Assembly: GCA_035222895.1 (NCBI GenBank)
Contig: JAVYIG010000093.1
Span: 496,001-560,000, forward strand
Reading direction: 5' to 3'
Source: Strongylocentrotus droebachiensis
Taxonomy: Eukaryota; Echinodermata; Echinoidea; Camarodonta; Strongylocentrotidae
Length of the DNA stretch: 64,000 nt
Part shown: positions 1 through 11,100 of the stretch, in pieces
How positions within the stretch are numbered: the first letter of the stretch is position 1
Layout of the letters: each line of letters begins with the position of its first letter
Position numbers and translations under genes: made by a program
Notes under the pieces: model-generated
What the model was told of the DNA's origin: nothing
The model's database searches: none
What the model saw: the letters and a program-made list of their open reading frames with translations, nothing else

Positions 1-38
1 TTATAGTCAGTAAAATACATGATTTTTCCTATTGTGTC

Positions 39-329
39 ATGATGAATAGCTTCAATGTGAAGCATGTGGTGGAAACGTTATCATACCTTTTTCATGAGAA
101 GAATTTGAGCTATATAGATAGTGTCATTAACACAGCACGTAGTGCTCTATCAGCGCATGTGATTTGGAAGATGGACACATTTATGAAGGGATTCTACAAT
201 TTAAGGCCCCCACTTCCCAGATATATGGAGATCTGGGATGCTGGGAAAGTCCTAAACTATCTTAGAAGCATTTCGCCAGCATACAAACTAAGGAGATATA
301 AATCGTTTTTAATCCAACAAAATAAATAA
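39..329 (+). pseudogene. DIRS-type tyrosine recombinase remnant (N-terminal part)
   Basis: A 96-codon open stretch with the pattern typical of tyrosine recombinases in DIRS-like retrotransposons: around residues 45-80 a MDTFMKGFYNLRPPLPRY-type segment, then I-W-D and V-L-x-Y-L-R-S. The frame ends at a stop and the active-site half follows only after about 1.25 kb of unrelated repeats. Together with 1590-1790 this is a decayed mobile element, not a host gene. Family assignment is from motif memory; Crypton-type recombinases are an alternative. Confidence 0.6.
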
Positions 330-471
330 AGATTAATTCTGTACACATTCAGGTTTTTGTTTTGTATTTGGTTTTGTTTTTTCCCCTCTATTTAGGCATT
401 ATTTGTTTGGGGTTTTTTAATCACCTTTTTAAACAACAAAATACTGATGCTGCTTATAAGCTAAGAAAATA

Positions 472-612
472 ACCAACAGTCCTTTTCAAGACTACACAAA
501 CAGTCCTTTTCAGGACTACACACCCTCAAGAAAGATTACCGAGAGTCCTTTTCAGGACTCCTCAATCCTCTCTCTCTCTCTCTCTCTCATGGTGCACTCG
601 CAAGCCTACTGT
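472..612 (+). repeat. Repeat with histone-type 3' stem-loops and downstream element
   Basis: Three stem-loops built on AGTCCT-TTTC-AGGACT (6-bp stem, 4-base TTTC loop) lie at 478-493 (one mismatch), 502-517 and 543-560 (stem extended to 7 bp). CAAGAAAGA is at 527-535, nine bases after the second stem. This is the arrangement of replication-dependent histone 3' ends, in which the stem-loop is bound by SLBP and the purine-rich element pairs with U7 snRNA. A (CT)n run follows. A second copy is at 24338-24450. No histone coding sequence was found beside either. Confidence 0.5.
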
Positions 613-860
613 ATAAAATTATACTGTATTACTGTTTCGGTGGCAGCACCAATAGAGCCTTTGGCTTTCCTACCCGTGTCTACATTCATATGACATAAGC
701 CTAAAAGCATTAACATTTACATTTGTTATGTTGGTAGAACTAATATCTGCACAAAGAGTGTAAATAGATACGATTGGATAAGTGGAAAATATCGAAGAAC
801 AGATCGTTACATGCTACGTGGATAAACCACTCAAACAATCGAGACCTGGTGCCATGTAGG

Positions 861-1423
861 CAGTAGCGTACGCAGGATTTTGTTCAAGGTGGGGGGGGGG
901 GGGTTAACATTTTTTAATCGGGCCAAAAATTTCGCAACGACTCAGCCAGCCGCTAAATAAGCGGGGGTGGATGGGAGTTAAGATGACATTTTGGGGTGTG
1001 TTTTTTTTGGTCCCAAAAATAAATCGCAACGAATCAGCCAGCCGCTGAATAAGCGGGGGGTGGGGGAGGGGGGGGGGGGGGTGGGTAAGAGGACATTTTT
1101 TTTTTGGTCCCCCCAAAATTGCAACGACTCAGCCAGCCGCTGAATAAGTGGGTGTGGGGGGTGGGGGGTAAGAGCACCTTTTTTTTTTGGGGGGGGGGGG
1201 GGTTTCGAAATTTGAAAAATTGACATTTCGTCCCGGGGGGGGGGATAAGGTCACCTTCTTTAGGTCACCCATTAGCATAATTTTGTTTGTTGTTTTTTTT
1301 TATAAAAAAATAAAAAAACATAAAGGGGGGGGGGTTGCTCCAAAATACACACATTTAAAAAATGAAGGGGAGGGTTTAACCAATAACCCCCATCCCCCCC
1401 CCCCCCCCCTGCGTACGCGTCTG
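861..1423. mobile_element. hAT-like non-autonomous element, 563 bp, with 8-bp TSD
   Basis: Terminal inverted repeats CAGTAGCGTACGCAGG (861-876) and CCTGCGTACGCGTCTG (1408-1423) are flanked by the direct repeat CATGTAGG (853-860 and 1424-1431). A CAG-start TIR with an 8-bp target duplication fits hAT elements. The interior is G-rich and carries three tandem copies (about 905-1180) of a unit containing CAGCCAGCCGCTGAATAAGCG, joined by poly-G runs. No coding capacity; open frames across it are artefacts of low complexity. Confidence 0.75.
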
Positions 1424-1589
1424 CATGTAGGATATAAACTCAAGATTTATACTTATCCACCTGACAGAAGGATTTGCCCAGTGACATATTTATAATAAGT
1501 ATATTAAAAAATAAGTGACGTCAGGAATGACGGAAAAAAACTATTCATTAGCATAAATAAACCTCATAAGAATGTTCCAACAACCTCGA

Positions 1590-1790
1590 TTGCACGGTGG
1601 ATAAAAGAGATGCTGATAATTTCGGGGATTGAGACAACGGTTGTTAAGGCCCACTCAATTGGAGCAGCAGTACCTACGGACTTAGTTATCAAGGCTGCTG
1701 GTTGGGACATCGAGAAAACAGTCCAATTTGTTTTAAATTCTTTTCCGGAAGCTGTACTTCTGCCTATGCCCTCACAGTGACTATAGGGTA
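1590..1790 (+). pseudogene. DIRS-type tyrosine recombinase remnant (C-terminal part)
   Basis: One frame reads as RWIKEMLIISGIETTVVKAH, then S-I-G-A-A, and farther on I-K-A-A-G-W. It resembles the catalytic C-terminal block of DIRS recombinases, where the usual motif is H-S-T-R-A-A. The catalytic Arg of that box appears as Gly, so the copy is inactive. It is probably the other half of the remnant at 39-329, separated by repeats including the hAT-like MITE. Confidence 0.55.
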
Positions 1791-1915
1791 GGAATACTCC
1801 CCAGGGAGTGGAGATGGTGCATGAATAAATCCGATGACCGGGGTAATAATATCTGTAAAGCGCTTAGAGACAGTATTCCACATTAGGCGCTCTATGCATC
1901 CAGATTGTTATTATT
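1771..1915 (+). repeat. SINE 3' end
   Basis: Contains the CCCAGGGAGTGG, GGGGTAATAATATCTGTAAA, GCGCTTAGAGACAGTATT and TTATTATTA blocks shared with the SINE at 22824-23165 and, in shorter form, at 23795-23860. The tRNA-like head is absent here, so this is a 5'-truncated copy next to the recombinase remnant. Confidence 0.5.
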
Positions 1916-2699
1916 ACTTTCATCAAGATCCAAGAACGAATTGCAAAACATTTTGATCCCGAAATAAAAAAATTATAATGAGGGTGTACAGTACCTTAAA
2001 ACCTTACTCGACTCCAGACTTGGAACTTCTGTACGATCTAGAGGTGTGTGATGCTCTTGAGGAACTAAATGGGTAGTCTCAACTTTTAGTTCTAGCGACT
2101 CATTCTTATAGCTTGCTACTTTGACATAAATCGTTGTAACTAGTCGTGCGCATGCTCTATGCCTTAAAGGTAGGCGTTACTACTGTAGCTAGAAGGGATT
2201 AGACCACACAGCGAGCTATCGAGGTCACTGTGACAGGTGGCTATCTCATTAACTCAGCTCTCATTTAACATAAGAAAAAGAGGATCATGGGGGACCAACA
2301 GGCACCGATTTGGAAAGTTTTCTATATAGAGGGAGCAAGTAGCTACAAGTAGGACAGTGTGCCTTTAAGCTCGGGGCTGACTTCGTACCACTTTTGCGTC
2401 TTCGGGTTACACGAACTTTTGTGAATAATCAAGCGGCACTTCCCTAATGACCGTGTTTAACGTTTGTTAAAAAAAACCTGCCACTTATAGCCAAAGCGTC
2501 GGGTGCAGTTTACCTGACATGTTCTGGAAAAAAACAGGAAATCTATGAAAAGAAGCTTCTCGACCCAATACTTTTTATTACGAGATGAAATAATCAAGGA
2601 CTTCGAAAAAGGGCCAGCGATTAACACTTCACCATTGCATGATTTTACAAAAGAATGTACAGGTGTAAAGAAAATATCTCAAGGAACATCTTCATAAAG
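1916..2699. other. Unassigned sequence
   Basis: About 0.8 kb with no open frame of note, no recognised repeat end and no splice-consistent exon. I see nothing I can name. Confidence 0.4.
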
Positions 2700-3535
2700 T
2701 CTTGCATAATTTACACTCAGTCATGAGACCAGCAATGTTGGTCTCATGGGCCTTTTATAGTGTTATCAGAGGGTCACGATACTGATAGGCCATGAGACAA
2801 GCAATGTTGGTCCCATTTGCCTTAAAATTGTTATCAGAGGAAGCGGGGGGGGGTGCGAATTTCCAAATTTTCGAGGGCAAACAAAAATAGTGTTGCTCAC
2901 TACCCCCCCCCCCCCCCCCGCTTATTCACCGGCTGGCTTGTTCGCCGCTAAATATTTTCTCACGAATTGGGCCCCCTCTTTGGCCCCATCCCCTGCCGCC
3001 GACTGGATCCGCCCCTGATACTCTTAGCCCATAGGACCAGCAATTTTGGTCTCATATCCCTTTTGAAATGTAATCACATGTTTGTTAATTTTCAATGTTT
3101 GAATCTCTTTTGTCTCGATTTAGGTCACCATATTTTAGCCCATTGGTGCCGTTCTCGGCGGATAAAGGCATGTTATGATGAGATCTACTGAGGCAGAACC
3201 ATACAAGTGACCTGCCTTCTTCGGAGGGCGTGGGAATAATTGAAATATGCGCAGTATTAATGCACATGAAAAAGGGTGTACTATTCATATTCTTATTTCC
3301 AAAAAAAGAAAATGAACTAAATGAATTTCTATTTTGGAACGCACCGACTCTCGTGCAGCACGACTATAGTACACGTAAAGGGAGGATTATGCTTGCATTA
3401 TATTTATTTGTGGTCCCTGCACTTCCTCTTTTACTTGGGGCACGCGATATCTCGTCCTACAAGTTTGTATACAACTCATACATACCAAGATATCAATCAA
3501 TATAGAGTACGATGGTACATTAAAGGGAAATGAAA
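2700..3535. repeat. Diverged copies of the GAGACC-palindrome repeat
   Basis: The partly palindromic motif GAGACCAGCAATGTTGGTCTC occurs at about 2725, 2792 (diverged) and 3029 (diverged). The last is followed by the same downstream segment (TCTTTTGTCTCGATTTAGGT, GGTGCCGTTCT, GAGGCAGAACCATA) found in the tandem units at 3905-5440. A poly-C/poly-G repeat related to the hAT-like MITE interrupts it at about 2845-3020. Confidence 0.55.
2845..3020. mobile_element. Diverged relative of the poly-G hAT-like MITE
   Basis: Shares CTTATTCACCGGCTGGCTTG and neighbouring poly-C/poly-G runs with the elements at 861-1423 and 5538-5686, and ends in GGATCCGCCCCTG. No clean terminal inverted repeat or target duplication could be matched, so the limits are approximate. 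Confidence 0.4.
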
Positions 3536-3904
3536 CCCAACAAACTTTAGCTTACAGTCTTAGTAAAAAGAAATTGTGAGCAGGTTAAAATATCTTGAAA
3601 TTACTCCTATTTGATTACTTAGCAAGGAAGACATTCTTTCAAAAATGTGCAGTTCCCTTGCTAGCTATTCTCCCATGGGAGTCACCATTTTGACCAAAAT
3701 AGTGATGTCAGAGTCTTACAATCACTTGAGATACCCACTGACCTGTATGTTATTTACGATGTAAGAAACTCACCTGTGAAATGCATGACAATAGTTTCCT
3801 AATAATGAACCCTCTATTTCTAATGTATTTAATAAATATAAATGTATGTTCTCTCCAAACGTATGGTGAAAAGATTTTTGGTTCAGCTATTTCGAGCAAT
3901 TGTA
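3536..3904. other. Unassigned sequence
   Basis: AT-rich spacer between the diverged repeat copies and the tandem array. No supported feature seen. Confidence 0.35.
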
Positions 3905-5440
3905 TGATCAGTTTCTTTTGTTAAACAATATTTTGGCATGCATAATTAAGTTGCTTGGTCAAACAGAGCTCGACCAACTATTCAAAAGAGTGACGTACAT
4001 AGATCAGCTCAAAGAAATCACCTGTTTGAGATGCCCGAGTAACGAGGTGGATGCTGTTTGCATCGATCACTCTCGGTGTAGAATGCACAGTCATTATGCA
4101 ACACCCTATCCATGCTATGCAGGTAAAGGTTCTAGAGAGAAGACCAGCATTGTTGGTCTCACGGGCCTTTTGAAGTGTAATCACAATGATTGCGAGACCG
4201 ATAAGTTATTAATTTGTTAATTTTCAGTTTCTATAATCTCTTTTGTCGCGATTTAGGTCACCATATTAAGGTTAATCGGTGCCGTTCTTGACGGAGAAAT
4301 GCATGTGATGATTCAGCCATGATTAGGTCTACCGAGGCAGAACGATATAAGCGACCTGCCATCCACGATCGAGACATGGGATTGAATGAAATATGAGCGG
4401 TGTTCATGAAGAAATAAATGTATTTAGGATCTTATTTCCAATAGAAAACTTGAATTCAATTAATTTCTGTTTTTGATGAGCAGTTTCTTTTGTTAAAGAA
4501 TATTTTGGAATGCATAAATTCGTCCTTGTTTTCACGAAGTGACGGTAGTGAGGAAAATCGTAACGCAAAGTGAATGCAATTTTTTTTCACTACCGTCACT
4601 TCGTGAAAACAGCGACGAATTGTTGCTTGGTCTGACAGCTAGAGCTCCACCAATATTCAAAAGAGTGGCGTATATAGATCAGCTCAACAAATCACCTGTT
4701 TGAAATGGCCGAGTTACAGGATGTATGCTGTTTTCATCGATGACTGTCGGTGTAGAATTCCAAGTCATTATGCAACACCCTATCCATGTTATGCAGGTGA
4801 AGGTTCTTGAGAGGAGACCAGCAATGTCGGTCTCACGGGCCTTCTGAAGAGTTATCGGAGGATTCACGGGACTAATGACCCACGAGACCTGCAATACCGG
4901 TCTCATGGGCCTTTAGAAGTGTAATCACAGAATTGCGAGACCGATATAGTTATTAATTTGTTAATTTTCATTTTCTATAATCTCCTTTGTCGCGATTTAG
5001 GTCACCATTTTAAGGTTACTCGGTGCCGTTCTCGACAGAGAAAGGCATGTGATGATTAGGTCTACCGAGGCAGAACTATATAAGCGACCTGCCATCCACG
5101 ATCGAAGGACATGGGAATGAATGAAATATGAGCGGTATTCATTAAGAAATGTATGTATTTAGGTCCTTATTTCCAATAGAAAACTTGAATTCAATGAATT
5201 TCTGTTTTTGATGAGCAGTTTCTTTTGTTAAAGAATATTTGGCATGCATAAATTGTTGCTTGGTCTGACAGCTAGAGCTCCACCAATATTCAAAAGAGTG
5301 GCGTATATAGATCAGCTCAAAAAATCACCTGTTTGAAATGGTCGAGTTACAGGATGTATGCTGTTTTCATCGATGACTCTCGGTGTAGAATTCCAAGTCA
5401 TTATGCAACACCCTATCCATGTTAAATGCAGGTGAAGGAG
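3905..5440. repeat. Tandem array of about 0.6-kb units, 2.4 copies
   Basis: Units begin at GATCAG/GATGAGCAGTTTCTTTTGTT at 3905, 4475 and 5210. Each carries the segment AGAGCTCCACCAATATTCAA, CGGTGTAGAATTCCAAGTCA and CCCTATCCATGTTATGCAGG; in units 1 and 2 this is followed by the GAGACC palindrome and the GCGATTTAGGTCACC block. Spacing is 570 and 735 bases; the second is longer mainly because of a 97-bp insertion at 4521-4617. Unit 2 also has a doubled palindrome (about 4812 and 4880). No coding capacity. Confidence 0.75.
4521..4617. mobile_element. 97-bp hairpin MITE inside one tandem unit
   Basis: Almost entirely an inverted repeat: arms of 31 bases (CGTCCTTGTTTTCACGAAGT onward, and its complement ending in GCGACG) with two mismatches. 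AATT flanks both sides (4517-4520, 4618-4621). The sister unit at about 5246 has the empty site ATAAATTGTTGC, so insertion is directly visible. Confidence 0.7.
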
Positions 5441-5880
5441 AGGTTTATTGGTGAGGGTTCTTGACTCTCATTTGAGAGGTCACCGGTTCGATCCTCGCTT
5501 GGTGCTTACTTCATTGGACAAAATGCTTTGTCTACATCAGGCGCGTACGCAGGGGGGGGGGGGTTAGGGGGTTAAACCCCCCCCCCCCGCTTATTCAGCG
5601 GCTGGCTGAGTCGTTGCGAAATTTTCGGACCGATTTATAAACGTTAAAACCCCCCCCCCCTTGAAAAAATCCTGCGTACGCGCCTGGTCTACATTGTCTC
5701 TATCGACCGGCAGGTGTAAAATGGATACCTGAAATTGGTGGGGTAATAATGATACATGCAGGAAGTGCAGTATTAACACCGAAGTGGCTACCCTGGGTCT
5801 TCTATTAAACATCAAATGTATGGATGTATCAGGAAGCTGTAATGAATGGAGATCCCGTCCAAGAGGCCCCTTTGAAGCCA
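5441..5880 (+). mobile_element. SINE with tRNA-like head, interrupted by a MITE
   Basis: The head carries a box-B-like GGTTCGATCC after a GTGAGGGTTCTTGACTCTCA segment. It is followed by the body shared with other copies in the window (ACAAAATGCTTTGTCTACAT, then GGTGTAAAATGGATACCTGA and a GGGGTAATAATGA segment). A hAT-like MITE splits the body at 5538-5686. Confidence 0.6.
5538..5686. mobile_element. hAT-like MITE, 149 bp, perfect 16-bp TIR and 8-bp TSD
   Basis: TIRs CAGGCGCGTACGCAGG (5538-5553) and CCTGCGTACGCGCCTG (5671-5686) are perfect complements. The direct repeat GTCTACAT flanks both ends (5530-5537, 5687-5694). The interior has poly-G/poly-C and the CTTATTCAGCGGCTGGCTGA block shared with 861-1423, so both belong to one family. 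Confidence 0.85.
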
Positions 5881-7366
5881 TCCGTGGCACCGCGCGTCTT
5901 TTGTTTCCCCTACCGTAATCCCCTTAATCCCCCTCCGAAACCGAACAGATTCCTAGTAGCACTTAGTCCTCCCTTTCCACCCACAGCCCAGCCCAGCGAG
6001 TACGGCGGCTTTTGCTTTGCCGGCCCGTACTTGGGGTGAATAGTGGTGATAACTTGACAACTTCTAGCCCTCAATCAACAAATGCGCAAACATATAACAC
6101 AATTTCATTTTGTTCTTTAGGGAGATAAACCTTTAGACTACCTTCCTATCTATGTACAAATTTCGGAAATGTTCGGAAAATGTCAACAATTAGATGAGAA
6201 AATCATGATGATGAAAACCTCTCATTGGCTCTAACTCACGATTTCCTTGGTCGATTTCGCTGGTTGAAATGGCTATGTCTTCAATAGAGCTATCCGAGAA
6301 CGGAAAAAGCATTTGATAAATAATAGAAAATTGCATTGGTCATATGTTGTGAATTCTGTATTTTATATTTTATATCCAAATACATCTTCACTGAACATGA
6401 CCTAATTTTTGCGGTGCCACGCAAGGATTCAAAGCTCGATGCCTGCATATTTTTGCAAAAGAGTGAATAGAGAACTTAGGGAAGCAGACGGCGTTGCGTA
6501 ACATTTTGTAATATTTGGAATGCCAGAGGGGAAGTGTATTGATATGGACAGCTGTTGATGGAAATGATGGCTGGCGAGGGTTACATTTCTTTTTGTTAAG
6601 CCAAGTTAATCTTGAATATTTTTCCCTCGGAAAATTCTTTCGAGACGGTATATCCATTCATTACAGCTTCCTGGATGTATCTTTCCTGGGGACCGATTGA
6701 CGAGTTATCCATTAAAGTGACTCGGTAACAGTGTTGAAGGTTGTTGACAGAATCTGCGTGATTTTTGTATGAATTCTTACTTATTATATTCCTTTTACTG
6801 TACTAACCTCTAACGTGCAAACAATCCTGAAAAGTTCTCACAAACAACAAAGATATATATGTGTTTTTTTAGAGGTGTCACTGTACGACACCCTCTAACA
6901 GTAAATTTTCCCAACTATTTTTGAATTTTCCCAACCGTTTCTCCATGAAATTAAGACATAAGACAGGCTTTTTAAAATCTGTTCACCTAAAATGTAATTA
7001 AATTGTAATAATATAGTTGGGAGAATCAAAGAATTGATCAGATCAATTTTTCCAATTGTTATCATCAATAATGGTCTATTTTCACTCAAACTTTCAGATT
7101 ATCTTTAATTGTACATTTAGCATTGAAGTCACTACATTAGCACCATTTTCTCTCATCTGAAAAATGTTACAAAGTCCCTTTAACGTGTTTTCAATGAATG
7201 AACTACAATAATTCAGTCCGTATATACTATTTGTTGATACATCGGGCAAGGCACTGACAAGCATTCAGGTTGTCAAGAACAACCTTTGTTTAAACGTATG
7301 CATTCAATTTGAATATGTTAGTAAACCGGTCTATTAACATCCATTAAAGCGACTACAAGTACTTTA
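5881..7366. other. Unassigned intergenic sequence
   Basis: No coding exon supported. At about 6700-6760 and 7265-7345 there are short segments (GTGACTCGGTAACA; TTGTCAAGAACAACCTTTG) that recur near 13555 and 11855, so low-copy repeats are present. Confidence 0.4.
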
Positions 7367-8025
7367 TGGCCCGGTCCCACTGCACTTACGGATGCAAAGA
7401 GGATGTAAAACGTAAAAAAAAGTCTTGCCATCCGTTGGAAACGCTATGCATCCGTTGTGTACTCATTGCATACGTGTCTCATACGCTCGATCCATCGAGC
7501 ATCCGTCCACCGTGATTTCATCCGCGCAAAAAGTTTTGAGCTGCACAAAACTTTTAGAACGGATGAACTTCCGCCGTGTACGATGTAAATCCGCGACAAA
7601 TACGAGCAACACACGTTCTATGTCCGTTATCATCCGTTAAACGTCCGCTGTATCCTCTCTGCACCCTCTGGGCATCCTCGCAACTCACATCCGCTGCAGC
7701 TGAAAACGGAAAGAGGGAGGAAAGATAAGGTACATGGAACGTCTATACATCGTTAGTAGCTCGGAAATAGAAAGGATGTAAGCGTATGCATCTCGTATAT
7801 AAAGTATTCAAAGCTGTCATCCACTTCCATCCGCTTTCAACCGCTAGGCTTCCGATGAACATACTACCCACGTCCGTTATTTTCCGTTCTGTTTTCGCAA
7901 ATTTTCGCAAATTTTGTCCATTTCTGGAGCGGATGAAAACGGATGGAGCCACCCCCGAAATTTTCCTCGTCCGCTGTGTCCTTTATGCATACGTTTTGTG
8001 TCCATCGGCCAGTGGGACCGGGCCA
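7367..8025. mobile_element. 659-bp TIR element (Harbinger-like TSD) with ATCCG subrepeats
   Basis: Perfect 16-bp TIRs TGGCCCGGTCCCACTG (7367-7382) and CAGTGGGACCGGGCCA (8010-8025) flanked by TTA on both sides (7364-7366, 8026-8028), which fits PIF/Harbinger insertion. The interior is unusually rich in ATCCGT/ATCCGC/GCATACG words, more than twenty, on both strands. Open frames there look incidental. Confidence 0.75.
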
Positions 8026-10410
8026 TTAGCAATGGTTATTATAAAATGCTCAAAGTGTGAATTCTCCGTACTTAAAAGATCTGTGGATATTTTGGATTAT
8101 TCTATGGACCCATTTTATGGAATTCCCTAAGCAATAACAAATAGAATCTTGTCACTTACTTGCCAATTAAAAAATATGTATGACATGGTTCCTATCAATA
8201 CTTAATTTTCAACTTATTTATATTGCTATATACGGTTTGAATCCCAATTGATAACTAGTTCTAATGCCTCTTAAATCATATTTGTAATGTAATTTTTGTT
8301 TGTTTCTTATTTTTTTGTTTCATATATATATAGATATCATATTTTTTTGTAATGGGGTTTGCCATAGATATTTTCAAAGCCCACCATGTTTGAATCTGTT
8401 TGTGCTTTAAAACTTGCTATTTTTTTCTTTTAGTGTAGGTCTACATGTTATTGCCATGGTGATTGTTCTTTTTATTCAAATGTGAATATGGAATGAATTG
8501 AATTGAATTGAATAGTTGTACCCTTGCTAAAAACGAACTGACGTAGGATTAACCCGTGCTGTTGTGGTTTAGTAATATGAGAGAAGCTGCTGTCCACGGT
8601 GTTTCAGTGGGTAAAAGTTTTAGATCTACATAATTATAATATGGTTTATTATACACACTGTCTAGGAGAAGATTGCCATGTACCTTCTCGATGTAACATT
8701 TGTCAAAAATCCCTTGAGGTGCCCACCCCCCCCCCCCCCCCACCTGAGTGTTGAAAAATCATATGCCGTTCTGAAATTTAATATAGCGCATATCACATAT
8801 ATAACGGCTCTATGACTATGCGCATTTAAGGATTTTGAATAGGCCTATTACTGTAGACCAGCCATTAAAACAAAATATTGTAAACAGCATTTTGGTGATA
8901 ATTCATGGCATCTATACTAATACTCTTGCGAAAATACCAAAGAATACTATAAAGGTGAATGCCACACGCATTTTGTTTTTTTACTACAAATGTCTTTGGT
9001 TTGTCATTCGAGAAAGAATTAAAAAGATCATGATTTTAATATTTTAACCGAATATATATTATCTGAAAAAGGTCTTTCAAATGAAATAATTTTAAGTGTA
9101 AGTCTGATGTAATTTTTCTATTCAATATGCATTTGAAATTTAAATATATCACACACTAAAGTCGACTCAATAAAACATGAAAGTTTGTTAATAATCTGTC
9201 CATCGAAACAATTGTTCTTGATTAAACATGTAATATATAATGTCTTGCCACTCACTGAAAAAAATGATCAGATAATATGATAGATAAGTTAAGTTATGCT
9301 ATCCCAAATGAATTGATATATTTTTACACGGTGCGCATTTGAGTGGAAAACAAACCTTATAATAATATACAAATAATAACGATAATAATGATAATGCTGC
9401 TTCTACTACATGAATTAGACTGTGGACGCTAGATGGCGTAATCTCTGTAGTCATATAAAACACTGAGTAGAAGAGTTCAATGCACTAAAATTCCTCTAAA
9501 ATTTCGGTTGTTCGTATTCTTAACATTATTTAGAAGCTTAAAATGAGTAAGATGAGGTTTGTTTATCTTTCCCATCTCGTACGATTGCTAAGTCTTCGAA
9601 AATTGGATCGCAGGACGATCGTGTAGTGTTCGTTCGGCTTTAGGCTGATATCTTAGAAGTATTTTAATCAATCTTATCATGCTTATAAAACTTTCATAAA
9701 GTGAAATTCATATTATATACTCCTTTTCCTCACTGGATGTTGAAAAATTTCCTAAAGTTTTCACTTGCTTTGTATAACAGACCCGAAATCATGTTCCATA
9801 TCCTAGGCTAGGCTCAGTTTTTAAATTTCTTAATTTGATTCCAATAAAATTTATATGACATATCGTCTGTTGAGAGCTGAGAGGGTTTTGGGTCTATGTA
9901 ATGTATATGAGTTAACGCCCTCCTGTCTCTCTACAGACCATACATAGTACCCTCACCCACAACTCGTTTCTGAATCTATGTAATGTTTTTGACCTGTTTT
10001 TAAATGTTGTTATCCATTATTATTATCAATTTCATTTTAAACTGCTCAATTTATGGAGATACATACCCTAATTAGTTCTGACGTTATATACAATAATTAT
10101 GAAATATTGTACTCATGAGCTTACTAAAATGTACATGTATTTTACAATGTGCAATAATTTGATTGTAGCCAATTCTAATTAATCTATTTATTCATCGACA
10201 GCGCATTGACTTTATGTATATAATTTCTACTATATGTTTGTATTTATATTTTGTATTTGAAATCCAACCTCAAGTTTTGGTTGAAATAAAGAAACATTAA
10301 TAAAAGTCAGCGCGATCCTGTTGAAATTTAATCTCAATTTATAACAAAACTTGTCATAATACGATAATCTTTCTTAATTTCTTTAATAGTCATCTGAAAT
10401 CCATTCAAGA
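8026..10410. other. AT-rich intergenic DNA with LINE-tail-like segments
   Basis: No gene supported. 8440-8515 ends in a (GAATT)n run like the tail of a LINE, and 10200-10310 (GGTTGAAATAAAGAAACATT) looks like another LINE 3' end. A poly-C run lies at 8726-8741. Confidence 0.4.
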
Positions 10411-10411
10411 G

Positions 10412-11100
10412 GCGGCGCTCCAGGAGGGAGGGGCAGGGGCACAGTGGCTTCCCGCTTTTTCAAGTACCCCAAAAGTGCCCCCTTTTACATAGGAAAAGTG
10501 TCAAATTTTACTTTGACAAGTGTCCCTTTTCCACTTTCATAAGTGCCCTATTTCAGAGAATTGCTCCTTTCCACTTCTGATGAGTGCCCACTTCGTCTCT
10601 TTTAATTGCCCCTATTTAGATCTGAGAGGTGACTATTTAACTTTGACAAATGGCCCTTTTCCTTTTACGAATTGCCCTTTCGGCTTCTATTAAATGAGTT
10701 ATCCTTTTCATCTCTGATAATCGCCCCTTTTATTTGACATGTTCCCCCTTTTTCTTGTAATAAGTGCCCTAATGTTGTTTTATAAAGAGCCCATTCCCCT
10801 CCCCATACATTCCCCTTTTCACTTCTGATAAATGTTCCTATTAATATCTGATAGATGCCCCTTTTTCGTCAACAAAAGCCCCCTTTTCTTTATTAAACTG
10901 TGCCATTTTTCATCTCTGATGAGTGCCTCTTTCACCCTTCGAGGATTACTCAATTTGCACCTCTAATAAGTCCCCTTTTTACTTTGACACGTGCTTTTGT
11001 GCTTTTTTGTTTTCTTAAAGGTGTCCTTTTCCCTTTTGATTATTGCCCCTTTTCCTTTCTTCATAACATGCACCCCTTGTTTAAAGCGACTATAAGTAAT
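10412..11100. repeat. Degenerate GTGCCCCTTTTCACTTCTGA-type minisatellite, copy 1
   Basis: About 25 degenerate units of roughly 25-35 bases built on GTGCCC-TTTT-CTTCTGATAA. Followed at 11082-11110 by AAAGCGACTATAAGTAATTT and then a segment (GTGATTAAAACCCATCAGGA) that also follows the second array at 14690-15550. The two arrays are therefore copies of one dispersed repeat. Confidence 0.65.

Noticed and set aside
904..1495. Several 70-100 codon frames rich in Pro/Gly
   Set aside because: They follow poly-G/poly-C runs inside the hAT-like MITE; no codon structure beyond the repeat.
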